From positions 1-64,000 of the forward strand of contig CALHFG010000032.1 in assembly GCA_938029215.1 (NCBI GenBank): 64,000 nt of DNA, written 5' to 3'. Below are positions 17,783 to 24,606 of the stretch, piece by piece; position 1 is the stretch's first letter; each line of letters opens with the position of its first letter. Origin of the DNA: an uncultured Acidimicrobiales bacterium (GTDB taxonomy: Bacteria; Actinomycetota; Acidimicrobiia; Acidimicrobiales; SZUA-35). The notes under the pieces were generated by a model that was not told the DNA's origin, did no database searches, and saw nothing but the letters and a program-made list of their open reading frames with translations. The translations under genes were made by a program, and so were the position numbers.

Positions 17783-19305
17783 TCCGCGAGGTTGGGGATC
17801 GGGTGATCCCCTAGGGCGATGCTGATGTTCTTGGTTTCGGTGTAGAAGTCGAAGCTCCAGTCGCCACCGTCACGACCGATGCCGCTTGCCTTCGTCCCGC
17901 CGAACGGGGTTGGAAGATGACGCACGTTCTGGCTGTTGACCCAGATCATTCCGGCATCCAATGCCTCGGCTACTCGATGAGCTCGACTCACGTCGTTGGT
18001 CCAGAGATAGCCGGCCAGCCCGTAGTCGATGTCGTTGGCGATCTTGATCGCGTCGGCTTCATCGGAGAATGGGATGGCGGTCAACGCGGGCCCGAAGATC
18101 TCCTCCTGGGCGATTTTCATGTCGTTGGTGGCGTCGGTGAAAAGGATGGGCTCTACAAAGTTGTCTGACGGGGCATCGGCCATCGCCGTGCCGCGATGGA
18201 CCGTGGCGCCCTCGGCATCGGCAGCCTCGAGGTAGGACGTCACCTTCTGGGTGTGGCGCGGGTGGACCAACGGGCCGATCACGGTGCTCGGGTCGAGGGG
18301 GTGACCTACGGGGATCGTCTTGATTCGTTCGGCGAGCTTCTCGGTGAACTCTCGATAGATCCCGTCCTGGACGAGGACTCGGCTGGAGGAGGTGCATCGC
18401 TCCCCGTTCAAGCTGTAGATCATGAACGTGACCGCGCGGAGCGCTCGTTCCATGTCGGCGTCGTCGAATACGATCACTGGGTTCTTGCCGCCGAGCTCGA
18501 AGTGAACCCGCTTGAGTGTCGGGGCCCCCTGGGCTTGAATGGCGGACCCGGTGGAGGATTCACCGACGAAAGCGACCGCTTTGATCGAGGGGTGTTCGGT
18601 AAGGGACTTGCCCGCGGTGTGGCCCAGGCCGTGCACCACGTTGAGCACTCCCGGCGGTAGTCCCGCCTCGAGCGCGATCTCGGCTAGAAGGTGGGCTGTC
18701 AACGGGCTCCACTCGGCTGGTTTGTGGACCACAGTGCATCCGGCGGCCAAGGCGGGTGCGATCTTCCAGGTGCTGAGCATGAACGGCGTATTCCAAGGGG
18801 TGATGACCCCGACGGGTCCGATGGCCTTGCGGGTTGTGTAGTTGATATGGGTATCGGTCGGCAGACTCTGGCCGTTGGCAACCGAGGTGGCATGGTCGGC
18901 AAAGTAGGAGAAGTTCGCGGCGCCCCGAATGGCAGCGGCGCTCATGAACCGCATTGTCTGACCGGTGTCAATGCACTCGACGAGCGCTATCTGTCGGGCC
19001 CGTTCGGTCACCAATCGAGCAACGTCGCGCAGAACCTTCTGTCGGCCGACCGGTCCCATGCTTTGCCACACACCAAAGGCCTGTTCGGCGCGGCGCGCGG
19101 CAGCGTCGATGTCGGCGGTGTCGCCCGAAGCAACCTCGCCCAGGACCGACTGGTCGATGGGGGAGTGGTTTGTGAACGTTTCGCCGGAGACGCTGGCAAC
19201 TTCTTCGCCACCGATGAGGTGGAGTAGCGGCTGCTCAGCAAATCGGGCGAGGTGGTCCGCGGCGTCCGCAAGGTTCTCGGTCAGTGAGTGAGTTGAGGCA
19301 GTCAT
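17779..19305 (-). CDS. hpaE: Carboxymethyl-hydroxymuconate semialdehyde dehydrogenase
   Basis: A 508-residue NAD-dependent aldehyde dehydrogenase. It has general base Glu in FELGGKNP, nucleophilic Cys in NGERCTSSSRV and PWNTPFMLSTWKIAPALA for cofactor binding; GERCTSSSR is typical of HpaE. It would oxidise the ring-cleavage semialdehyde of homoprotocatechuate. Its start overlaps the stop of the isomerase gene (ATGA), which supports the pathway assignment. Divergent from the hpaG arm. Confidence 0.88.
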   Translation of the reverse strand: MTASTHSLTENLADAADHLARFAEQPLLHLIGGEEVASVSGETFTNHSPIDQSVLGEVASGDTADIDAAARRAEQAFGVWQSMGPVGRQKVLRDVARLVTERARQIALVECIDTGQTMRFMSAAAIRGAANFSYFADHATSVANGQSLPTDTHINYTTRKAIGPVGVITPWNTPFMLSTWKIAPALAAGCTVVHKPAEWSPLTAHLLAEIALEAGLPPGVLNVVHGLGHTAGKSLTEHPSIKAVAFVGESSTGSAIQAQGAPTLKRVHFELGGKNPVIVFDDADMERALRAVTFMIYSLNGERCTSSSRVLVQDGIYREFTEKLAERIKTIPVGHPLDPSTVIGPLVHPRHTQKVTSYLEAADAEGATVHRGTAMADAPSDNFVEPILFTDATNDMKIAQEEIFGPALTAIPFSDEADAIKIANDIDYGLAGYLWTNDVSRAHRVAEALDAGMIWVNSQNVRHLPTPFGGTKASGIGRDGGDWSFDFYTETKNISIALGDHPIPNLAD

Positions 19306-19691
19306 CGGTTCTGGCCTTTCGCGTGGGAACGGATCTGGTTTCGGTTTTCTCGGTGACGGTCAATCTCTTGAATCTCGACGCTCATGGCGGTGATGAGCTC
19401 GGGTGCGTTCGCGGCGAGGAATGCTTCCACGGTGTCGATGAGCAATGTTTGATAGTCGTCCTTCATCACCTGGCTACGTCCGCCACCGATACGGGCGGTG
19501 ATAGCAACGAAGGCGTACCGGTCATCGCCGTCGGCAATGCGGTAGTGGTCGCGGCCAACCGCACGAGTGCGCAGGGCATGTTCGGGGGTAAGTGTGTGCC
19601 CTTCTGCGGCGCTGTGGACCGAATTGACCAGCGCCTGGACGCTGCAATGGTCGGCGACGTTTGCTGAGTACTCGATGATCACATGAGGCAT
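19302..19691 (-). CDS. hpaF: 5-carboxymethyl-2-hydroxymuconate isomerase
   Basis: A 129-residue tautomerase-superfamily protein. It begins Met-Pro, so the catalytic N-terminal proline becomes residue 1 after Met removal, and MPHVIIEYSANV is the CHMI signature. It converts the oxidised ring-cleavage product to the 2-oxo-ene triacid. First gene of the leftward arm, translationally coupled to hpaE. The inverted repeat at 19698-19725 is just upstream. Confidence 0.9.
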   Translation of the reverse strand: MPHVIIEYSANVADHCSVQALVNSVHSAAEGHTLTPEHALRTRAVGRDHYRIADGDDRYAFVAITARIGGGRSQVMKDDYQTLLIDTVEAFLAANAPELITAMSVEIQEIDRHRENRNQIRSHAKGQNR

Positions 19692-19697
19692 TACTTC

Positions 19698-19725
19698 ACA
19701 TGTTAGACAATTTTGGATAACATGT
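19698..19725. promoter_or_regulatory. Inverted-repeat operator between the hpa arms
   Basis: ACATGTTA (19698-19705) and its exact complement TAACATGT (19718-19725) lie 12 bases apart in the 40-base gap between the divergent hpaF and hpaG starts. Dyad centres are about two helical turns apart. A MarR-family regulator is encoded two genes away, so this is the likely HpaR operator, controlling both arms at once. Confidence 0.72.
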
Positions 19726-19731
19726 TCAACG

Positions 19732-20613
19732 ATGACGTCGAATACTTCACCGACCCGGCTTCTTTCCTTTCACACGACCTCTGATTCCACTCCCCGGGTG
19801 GGTGTCATGAGCGATGGTGGTGGTGTGGTTGATTTGGGCGCCCGAACCGATTTTCGATCGCTTGGTCACCTTGTGGAAGCCGGTGGCATCGAGCAAGCCC
19901 GGCGCCTCCGAAACGAGCCCGCCGACTTCAGCCTCGATGAGATCGTCTTCGACAGACTGCTGAAGAGGCCCGGAAAGATCTTTTGTATCGGCGTGAACTA
20001 TGGCGGGCGAAGTGCGGAATATGAGGACAGCTCCGACAAGTCCTTTCCCAGTGTGTTTGTGAGGTTTCCCCAGTCGTTCACCGGTCATGGTCAAAGTCTG
20101 ATTCGACCTCCCGAGTCTCCGCAGCTGGACTACGAGGGCGAAATCGTGGTGGTGATCGGAAAAGGCGGACGTCGAATTCCGGTCGAAGACGCTCGAGAAC
20201 ATATCGCTGGCGTGTCGTTGGGGAACGAGGGCACCATTCGCGACTGGGTGCGTCATGCAAAGTTCAACGTGACCCAGGGCAAAAACTGGCGCCACTCTGG
20301 ATCCATGGGGCCGTGGATGGTTCCGATCGATGAGATCCCTGCGTTCGATGAGCTCACGATCGAGACTCGCGTGAACGGAGAGGTGCGTCAGCACGACTCT
20401 CCTCGGACGATGAAGTATCCGATCGAGTATCAGGTCCACTACCTGTCGACGTTCTGTGAGCTCGAAGCGGGCGATGTGATCTTCTCCGGTACTCCAACCG
20501 GGGCCGGAGCCCGTTTCGACCCGCCTATTTGGCTCGTGCCGGGTGACATCATCGAAATCGAAGTTGCCGAGATCGGATTGCTCTCCAACGGCGTTGAGGA
20601 TGAGACGATTTGA
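19732..20613 (+). CDS. hpaG: Fumarylacetoacetate-hydrolase family decarboxylase/isomerase (HpaG-like)
   Basis: A 293-residue FAH-fold protein. Metal ligands appear in LDYEGEIVVVIG, and the conserved segments GVSLGNEGTIRDW and FSGTPTGAG are present. In the homoprotocatechuate route this step decarboxylates 5-oxopent-3-ene-1,2,5-tricarboxylate and isomerises the product. Start ATG at 19732. The stop overlaps the MarR start (TGATG). Other FAH-family chemistry is possible, but the neighbours favour this one. Confidence 0.85.
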   Translation: MTSNTSPTRLLSFHTTSDSTPRVGVMSDGGGVVDLGARTDFRSLGHLVEAGGIEQARRLRNEPADFSLDEIVFDRLLKRPGKIFCIGVNYGGRSAEYEDSSDKSFPSVFVRFPQSFTGHGQSLIRPPESPQLDYEGEIVVVIGKGGRRIPVEDAREHIAGVSLGNEGTIRDWVRHAKFNVTQGKNWRHSGSMGPWMVPIDEIPAFDELTIETRVNGEVRQHDSPRTMKYPIEYQVHYLSTFCELEAGDVIFSGTPTGAGARFDPPIWLVPGDIIEIEVAEIGLLSNGVEDETI

Positions 20614-21050
20614 TGGCCGAGTTCACTGACCTTCGAGGGTTCGATCAGTCGCTCCCAATGGCTCTGCTGCGTGCACGGGAATCGCTCATGCGACGTTTCC
20701 GACCGATGCTCGCCAGTCACGAGCTAACCGAGCAGCAGTGGCGTGTGATTCGAGCACTGGCTGGTGCAGAGCTGCCGCTCGACGTTGGCGAGATCGCTGA
20801 CGCGACGTTCTTGCTCGGCCCCAGTCTTTCGCGCATTCTTGCCAACCTCGAAAGCCGCAAGCTTGTCACTCGTGAGCCCGACCAACGTGATCAACGACGT
20901 TCCTCGGTGGCACTCGCTCCGGCCGGAGCTGAGCTGTTTGCCAAGGTTGCCCCAGAGTCGGAGGAGATCTACAGGTTGGTGGAGAAGAGTTTCGGGGACG
21001 GACGAATGACTGAATTGCTGAGCCTGCTTAACGAATTGGAGAAGTCATGA
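20613..21050 (+). CDS. hpaR: MarR-family regulator (HpaR-like)
   Basis: A 145-residue MarR protein. MALLRARESLMRRFRPMLASHELTEQQWRVIRAL is characteristic of the HpaR subfamily, and the winged helix lies at about residues 55-100 with DQRDQRRSSV as the wing. ATG at 20613 overlaps the hpaG stop; a TTG 3 bases earlier is less likely. It presumably binds the inverted repeat at 19698-19725 and responds to a pathway aromatic acid. Confidence 0.88.
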   Translation: MAEFTDLRGFDQSLPMALLRARESLMRRFRPMLASHELTEQQWRVIRALAGAELPLDVGEIADATFLLGPSLSRILANLESRKLVTREPDQRDQRRSSVALAPAGAELFAKVAPESEEIYRLVEKSFGDGRMTELLSLLNELEKS

Positions 21051-21862
21051 CCCTCACCGACGAGCAGGTGTCCAGCGAAGCTCTGCTGCTCGATCAGGCC
21101 GAGCGAAGTCGAGCGCAAATGCGGCAGACAACCCAGGTCTATCCCGAGGCAACGATTGAAGATGCCTACCGGATTCAAGCTGCATGGAAAGACATCAAGC
21201 TGGCTCGCGGCGAGCGGCTTGTGGGGCACAAGATCGGTCTCACCTCAAAAGCAATGCAGCAGAACATGCAGATCTCAACACCGGACTCCGGTTTTCTCAC
21301 CGACGCGATGGAGTTCGGTGCCTTCGACGGTCCGGCGGTAATCCCCGCTGGCGATCACCTCGATCCCAAGATCGAAGTGGAGCTTGCGTTCAAACTCAAC
21401 CGAGACCTGGACTCATCATCGGTGGAGCTCGCCGACGTCATCGAAGCGACCGAGTACGTCGTGCCCGCCCTGGAGCTGATCGCGGCCCGATCCTTCCGAG
21501 CCGATCCCGGTTCCGGACGCCGCCGTACTGTGGTCGACACGATCGCCGACAACGCAGCGAATGCGGCGATCATTTGTGGTGGCCGACAAATCGGACCATC
21601 CGAAGTTGACCTGCGATGGGTTGGTGCGCTGCTCGGTCGCAACGGCGAAATCGAGGAGTCCGGGTTGGCGGCTGCTGTACTGAACCATCCGGCCAACGGC
21701 ATCGTTTGGCTCGCCCGCCGGTATGCCGAGCACGGAATGGCGCTGCGAAGTGGCGACATCGTGCTGGCCGGATCATTCACCCGTCCCGTCGATGTTCGTG
21801 CCGGTGACCATTTCTCCGTCGACTACGGACCGCTCGGGGTCGTGGAGGTCGATTTCACATGA
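21047..21862 (+). CDS. hpaH: 2-oxo-hept-3-ene-1,7-dioate hydratase (HpaH-like)
   Basis: A 271-residue hydratase of the MhpD/HpaH family. GHKIGLTSKAMQQ near residue 60, the metal-site PKIEVELAF, and VVDTIADNAANAAI are characteristic. It adds water to the dienoic or ene-dioic intermediate to give the aldolase substrate. It overlaps hpaR upstream and the ligA-like gene downstream by 4 bases each, so the whole arm is one operon. Confidence 0.9.
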   Translation: MTLTDEQVSSEALLLDQAERSRAQMRQTTQVYPEATIEDAYRIQAAWKDIKLARGERLVGHKIGLTSKAMQQNMQISTPDSGFLTDAMEFGAFDGPAVIPAGDHLDPKIEVELAFKLNRDLDSSSVELADVIEATEYVVPALELIAARSFRADPGSGRRRTVVDTIADNAANAAIICGGRQIGPSEVDLRWVGALLGRNGEIEESGLAAAVLNHPANGIVWLARRYAEHGMALRSGDIVLAGSFTRPVDVRAGDHFSVDYGPLGVVEVDFT

Positions 21863-22248
21863 GCCTCTACTACGTGCAGAAGTATTTGTATGAACTGAAC
21901 CGCAGTCAGCTCGTGCAGCAAGCCCACCGCGATGATGCTGAGCTTGCGGTGCGCAGCTTTGGTGATGGTGGTCGACTCACCGAAGAGGAAATGAACGCAC
22001 TGGTTCAACCTGACATTGGACAGCTCTACCACTTTGGCGTGAACGGACAGATCCTCATGCACTTCGCCGCGTTCCACCAGGTCGAGTGGCCTGACTATCT
22101 GGAGTCCATGCGCGAAGGCATCCGAATTCACGGGCCGGTTCGCGAGGGCGTGTACGCACTCACCACCGAGCTCGATGCGGTGAACGCCCAGGTCCACGCA
22201 CGCGATGCGGTCGAGAACCCAGCCCCTGAACGCCCTGAGGAGGACTAG
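21859..22248 (+). CDS. LigA-type small subunit of an extradiol dioxygenase
   Basis: A 129-residue all-alpha protein of the LigA superfamily (protocatechuate 4,5-dioxygenase alpha chain). It carries the conserved layout YYVQKYLYELNR, LTEEEMNALVQPDIGQLYHFGVNG. LigA subunits cap the LigB active site and contribute to substrate binding. The tail (Glu/Pro-rich) contains the GAGGAGGA ribosome-binding site of the next gene at 22237-22244. Confidence 0.85.
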   Translation: MSLYYVQKYLYELNRSQLVQQAHRDDAELAVRSFGDGGRLTEEEMNALVQPDIGQLYHFGVNGQILMHFAAFHQVEWPDYLESMREGIRIHGPVREGVYALTTELDAVNAQVHARDAVENPAPERPEED

Positions 22249-22252
22249 AACC

Positions 22253-23080
22253 ATGCCACTCGTATTTGCTGGCGTCTGCAGTCACGCCCCCGGAATCACC
22301 GGACGGGCCCATCTTGCTGACCCGGATCAGAAGGACAGGCTCTATCGGGCCTTCGGTGACCTGCGGGAGCAGTTGGAAGCGTCGAAGCCCGATGCGTTGG
22401 TGGTGGTCGCCGCCGAACACTTTGCGAACTTTTTTATGAACAATATGCCGAGTTTTGCGGTGGGTATGGCCGACCGCTACGAGGGTCCGATTGAAGACCC
22501 GGATTGGCTGAACATCGGTAAATTCACCGCTCCGGGCAACCCCGATCTGTCAAAGCGGATGATCACCGAAATGATGAACACGGTCGATGTCTCCTACGCC
22601 GAGGAGTGGCTCTTTGATCATGGCATCGCCGTGCCCCTCAGCTTTCTGACTCCCGGTTTCGATCTCCCGATCATTCCGGTCAACATCAACTGCCAGGGCC
22701 CTCCGTTGGCCCCTCTGCATCGAGCCTGGGCATTCGGTGAGGCTCTCGGCCGTGCCGCCGAACTGGTGCCCGAACGCGTTGCCGTCATCGGAACCGGTGG
22801 GATTTCCCATTGGCCTGCGACCCCCGACAGCGGGCGCATCAATGAAGCATGGGATCACGACTTCATGGATCGCTGGTGCAGAAATGATAAGGATGCCCTC
22901 CTCGACTACGACGATCTCACCGTGTACGCCGATGCCGGGCAGGGTGGATTTGAGATCCGCACGTTCCTCAGCATTTCGGCGGCGGTGAATGGCGCTCCCG
23001 GCACCGTTCACTTCTGCGAGCCGATTCCAATCTTTGCGGTTAGCTGTACAACGGCCACCTACGACCTGTCGGCCGGTTAG
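22253..23080 (+). CDS. Class III extradiol ring-cleavage dioxygenase (LigB-type)
   Basis: A 275-residue Fe(II) ring-opening dioxygenase. Likely iron ligands are His11 (GVCSHAPG), His56 (AAEHFANF) and Glu234 (GGFEIRTFL), with catalytic-type His186 (GGISHWP). Start ATG 22253 is 8 bases after GAGGAGGA. Together with the LigA-like subunit it should open a catechol ring. In this context the substrate is probably homoprotocatechuate or a close relative. E. coli HpaD, which does the same job, works without a LigA subunit. Confidence 0.87.
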   Translation: MPLVFAGVCSHAPGITGRAHLADPDQKDRLYRAFGDLREQLEASKPDALVVVAAEHFANFFMNNMPSFAVGMADRYEGPIEDPDWLNIGKFTAPGNPDLSKRMITEMMNTVDVSYAEEWLFDHGIAVPLSFLTPGFDLPIIPVNINCQGPPLAPLHRAWAFGEALGRAAELVPERVAVIGTGGISHWPATPDSGRINEAWDHDFMDRWCRNDKDALLDYDDLTVYADAGQGGFEIRTFLSISAAVNGAPGTVHFCEPIPIFAVSCTTATYDLSAG

Positions 23081-23101
23081 CTCGAACGGAGGCTGTGAGG
23101 C

Positions 23102-23863
23102 CTAGCCCCAGCAGTGCCGGCTGGCGTTCCAGGGTCGGGTTCCGTCGGCTTGCCAGGTGATGAGTGCCGCTTCGTCCTGTTGGGCTGGTGTCGCCTTGTC
23201 TGCGGTCGATACGCCGTAGCGATCGGCGTGACCATATGCCCGCCAAGAACCACTGAGGAACTGGTAACCACCGCGGGCTGAGCTGCGTGAATTGGCGGCG
23301 GAGTAGTCGTCACGTGACTCGCAGAATCGAATCTCTAGCAGGATGGGAGGCACGAACACGCCGTGACCAGCGTCGACCCAACCCTGAGGATGCGCAAGCT
23401 GGACCCGAGACGGGGGCGGCTGGGTGCCGGTGATCAGCTGGTGCTCCAACGAATCGCTGATTGCAATAACCACTGCGGTGGGGTCAGAGAACTGTGACCA
23501 GAACGCATAGCCTTCGGGTTCGGGCGCTCGGCCGAGAGCTCCCTGGTAGGTGTCAACGATGTGATCCCCGACGCTGCGGTTCTGGTATTCCTGGCTGGCG
23601 AGCAGATAGGAAGCGATCTCCTCGACGGCGTAACCGTCCGCCAACAATCCACCCCAGTAGGCGGCGCCCGCTGGTTCGGCCTCGCGGGCAAGAACGGCGC
23701 GGTAGAGGCGAGCGGCCTGGTGTATATGAGCGTCGCCGAGTACTTGAGCTTCGTAGGTGGGAGCTGAAGCGGCGGAGGCAGCAGAAAGAGGGAGAAGTGC
23801 TACCGAAATCACTGCGATGAGTGAGGCTGCGGCCGCGCGGCGTAGGAGGGTGAATCGGGGCAT
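23102..23863 (-). CDS. Secreted Rpf-like transglycosylase with DUF4214
   Basis: A 253-residue exported protein. The signal peptide covers about 1-32 (ending SAASA). Two helical repeats resembling DUF4214 follow (RLYRAVLAREAEPAGAAYW and TYQGALGRAPEPEGYAFW). A C-terminal lysozyme-fold transglycosylase domain (PF06737 type) has catalytic Glu182 in FCESRDDYSAAN. Cys181 and Cys251 can form the Rpf-type disulfide. It should cleave or remodel peptidoglycan outside the cell. Convergent with the dioxygenase gene. Confidence 0.85.
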   Translation of the reverse strand: MPRFTLLRRAAAASLIAVISVALLPLSAASAASAPTYEAQVLGDAHIHQAARLYRAVLAREAEPAGAAYWGGLLADGYAVEEIASYLLASQEYQNRSVGDHIVDTYQGALGRAPEPEGYAFWSQFSDPTAVVIAISDSLEHQLITGTQPPPSRVQLAHPQGWVDAGHGVFVPPILLEIRFCESRDDYSAANSRSSARGGYQFLSGSWRAYGHADRYGVSTADKATPAQQDEAALITWQADGTRPWNASRHCWG

Positions 23864-23912
23864 GGCGGACGAGTATCTTGGCCACGCAGGCTGAATCCAC
23901 GGGTAAAAATGC

Positions 23913-24605
23913 TCAGTTGGCTATGACACGGAACACATCACCAAATTGACACGCAACGGGGCCGTCTTGACCAGGTGATGCGCTGCGGGCAACAAAATCT
24001 GCCCGTTGGCCGGGTTCGACCACCAACTCGGCGAAACCATCGAGCTGCCGCTCGCCGCCGACGAAGAACTCCACGCCGATGAGATAGGAACGCGCTGAGT
24101 CCAAGGGATTCTCTACCTGGCCAGTGAGAACGGCGCCTTCGGCGGCGGAGTTGGAACACTCGATTACGGTGAGAAGCGCGTCCTTGGACTCGTCGGAGAG
24201 TTCTCGCTCTTCTCCAAAGTCGGGCTCGAAGAAGTCCGGTTCATCGCCGTTGTCAAAGGCCACAAAGTCTTCCTGGCTCACTCGAAAGCCCAGGATGTCG
24301 AGTTCGAAGAACTGAACGAAGAGCACCAGTATCAGCGCCCCGGTCCCGAGCGCGACGATCGATCGGCGGCGCATTGGTCGAGGTCCGACCCGATCGGCGG
24401 GATCGGGGGGCGGCAATTCCTCGGGCAATGCATAGACCGACCGTCCGCTGGGTCCGTGCTGAGGCGAGAAGCCGGCGGCTGGTGTCGCCGGTGTCTGGTC
24501 GACAGGCCAGTACCGCCCGTCGGAGCGTTGTTCCCACCCTGCTGGTGGCGGCCACGGGTATTCACGACCATTCCACGCCACATAGGTACCGCTCACGAAG
24601 ACCAT
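23913..24605 (-). CDS. DUF2510-like single-pass membrane protein
   Basis: About 230 residues from ATG 24603-24605 (a start 8 codons upstream would overlap the divergent gene). The N-terminus has a Trp-rich segment (YPWPPPAGWEQRSDGRYWP) like DUF2510. A proline-rich linker, a membrane helix (about residues 83-102) and an acidic then beta-rich extracellular domain follow. Function unknown. The starts of this gene and the next one lie almost back to back. Confidence 0.7.
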   Translation of the reverse strand: MVFVSGTYVAWNGREYPWPPPAGWEQRSDGRYWPVDQTPATPAAGFSPQHGPSGRSVYALPEELPPPDPADRVGPRPMRRRSIVALGTGALILVLFVQFFELDILGFRVSQEDFVAFDNGDEPDFFEPDFGEERELSDESKDALLTVIECSNSAAEGAVLTGQVENPLDSARSYLIGVEFFVGGERQLDGFAELVVEPGQRADFVARSASPGQDGPVACQFGDVFRVIAN

Positions 24606-24606
24606 C

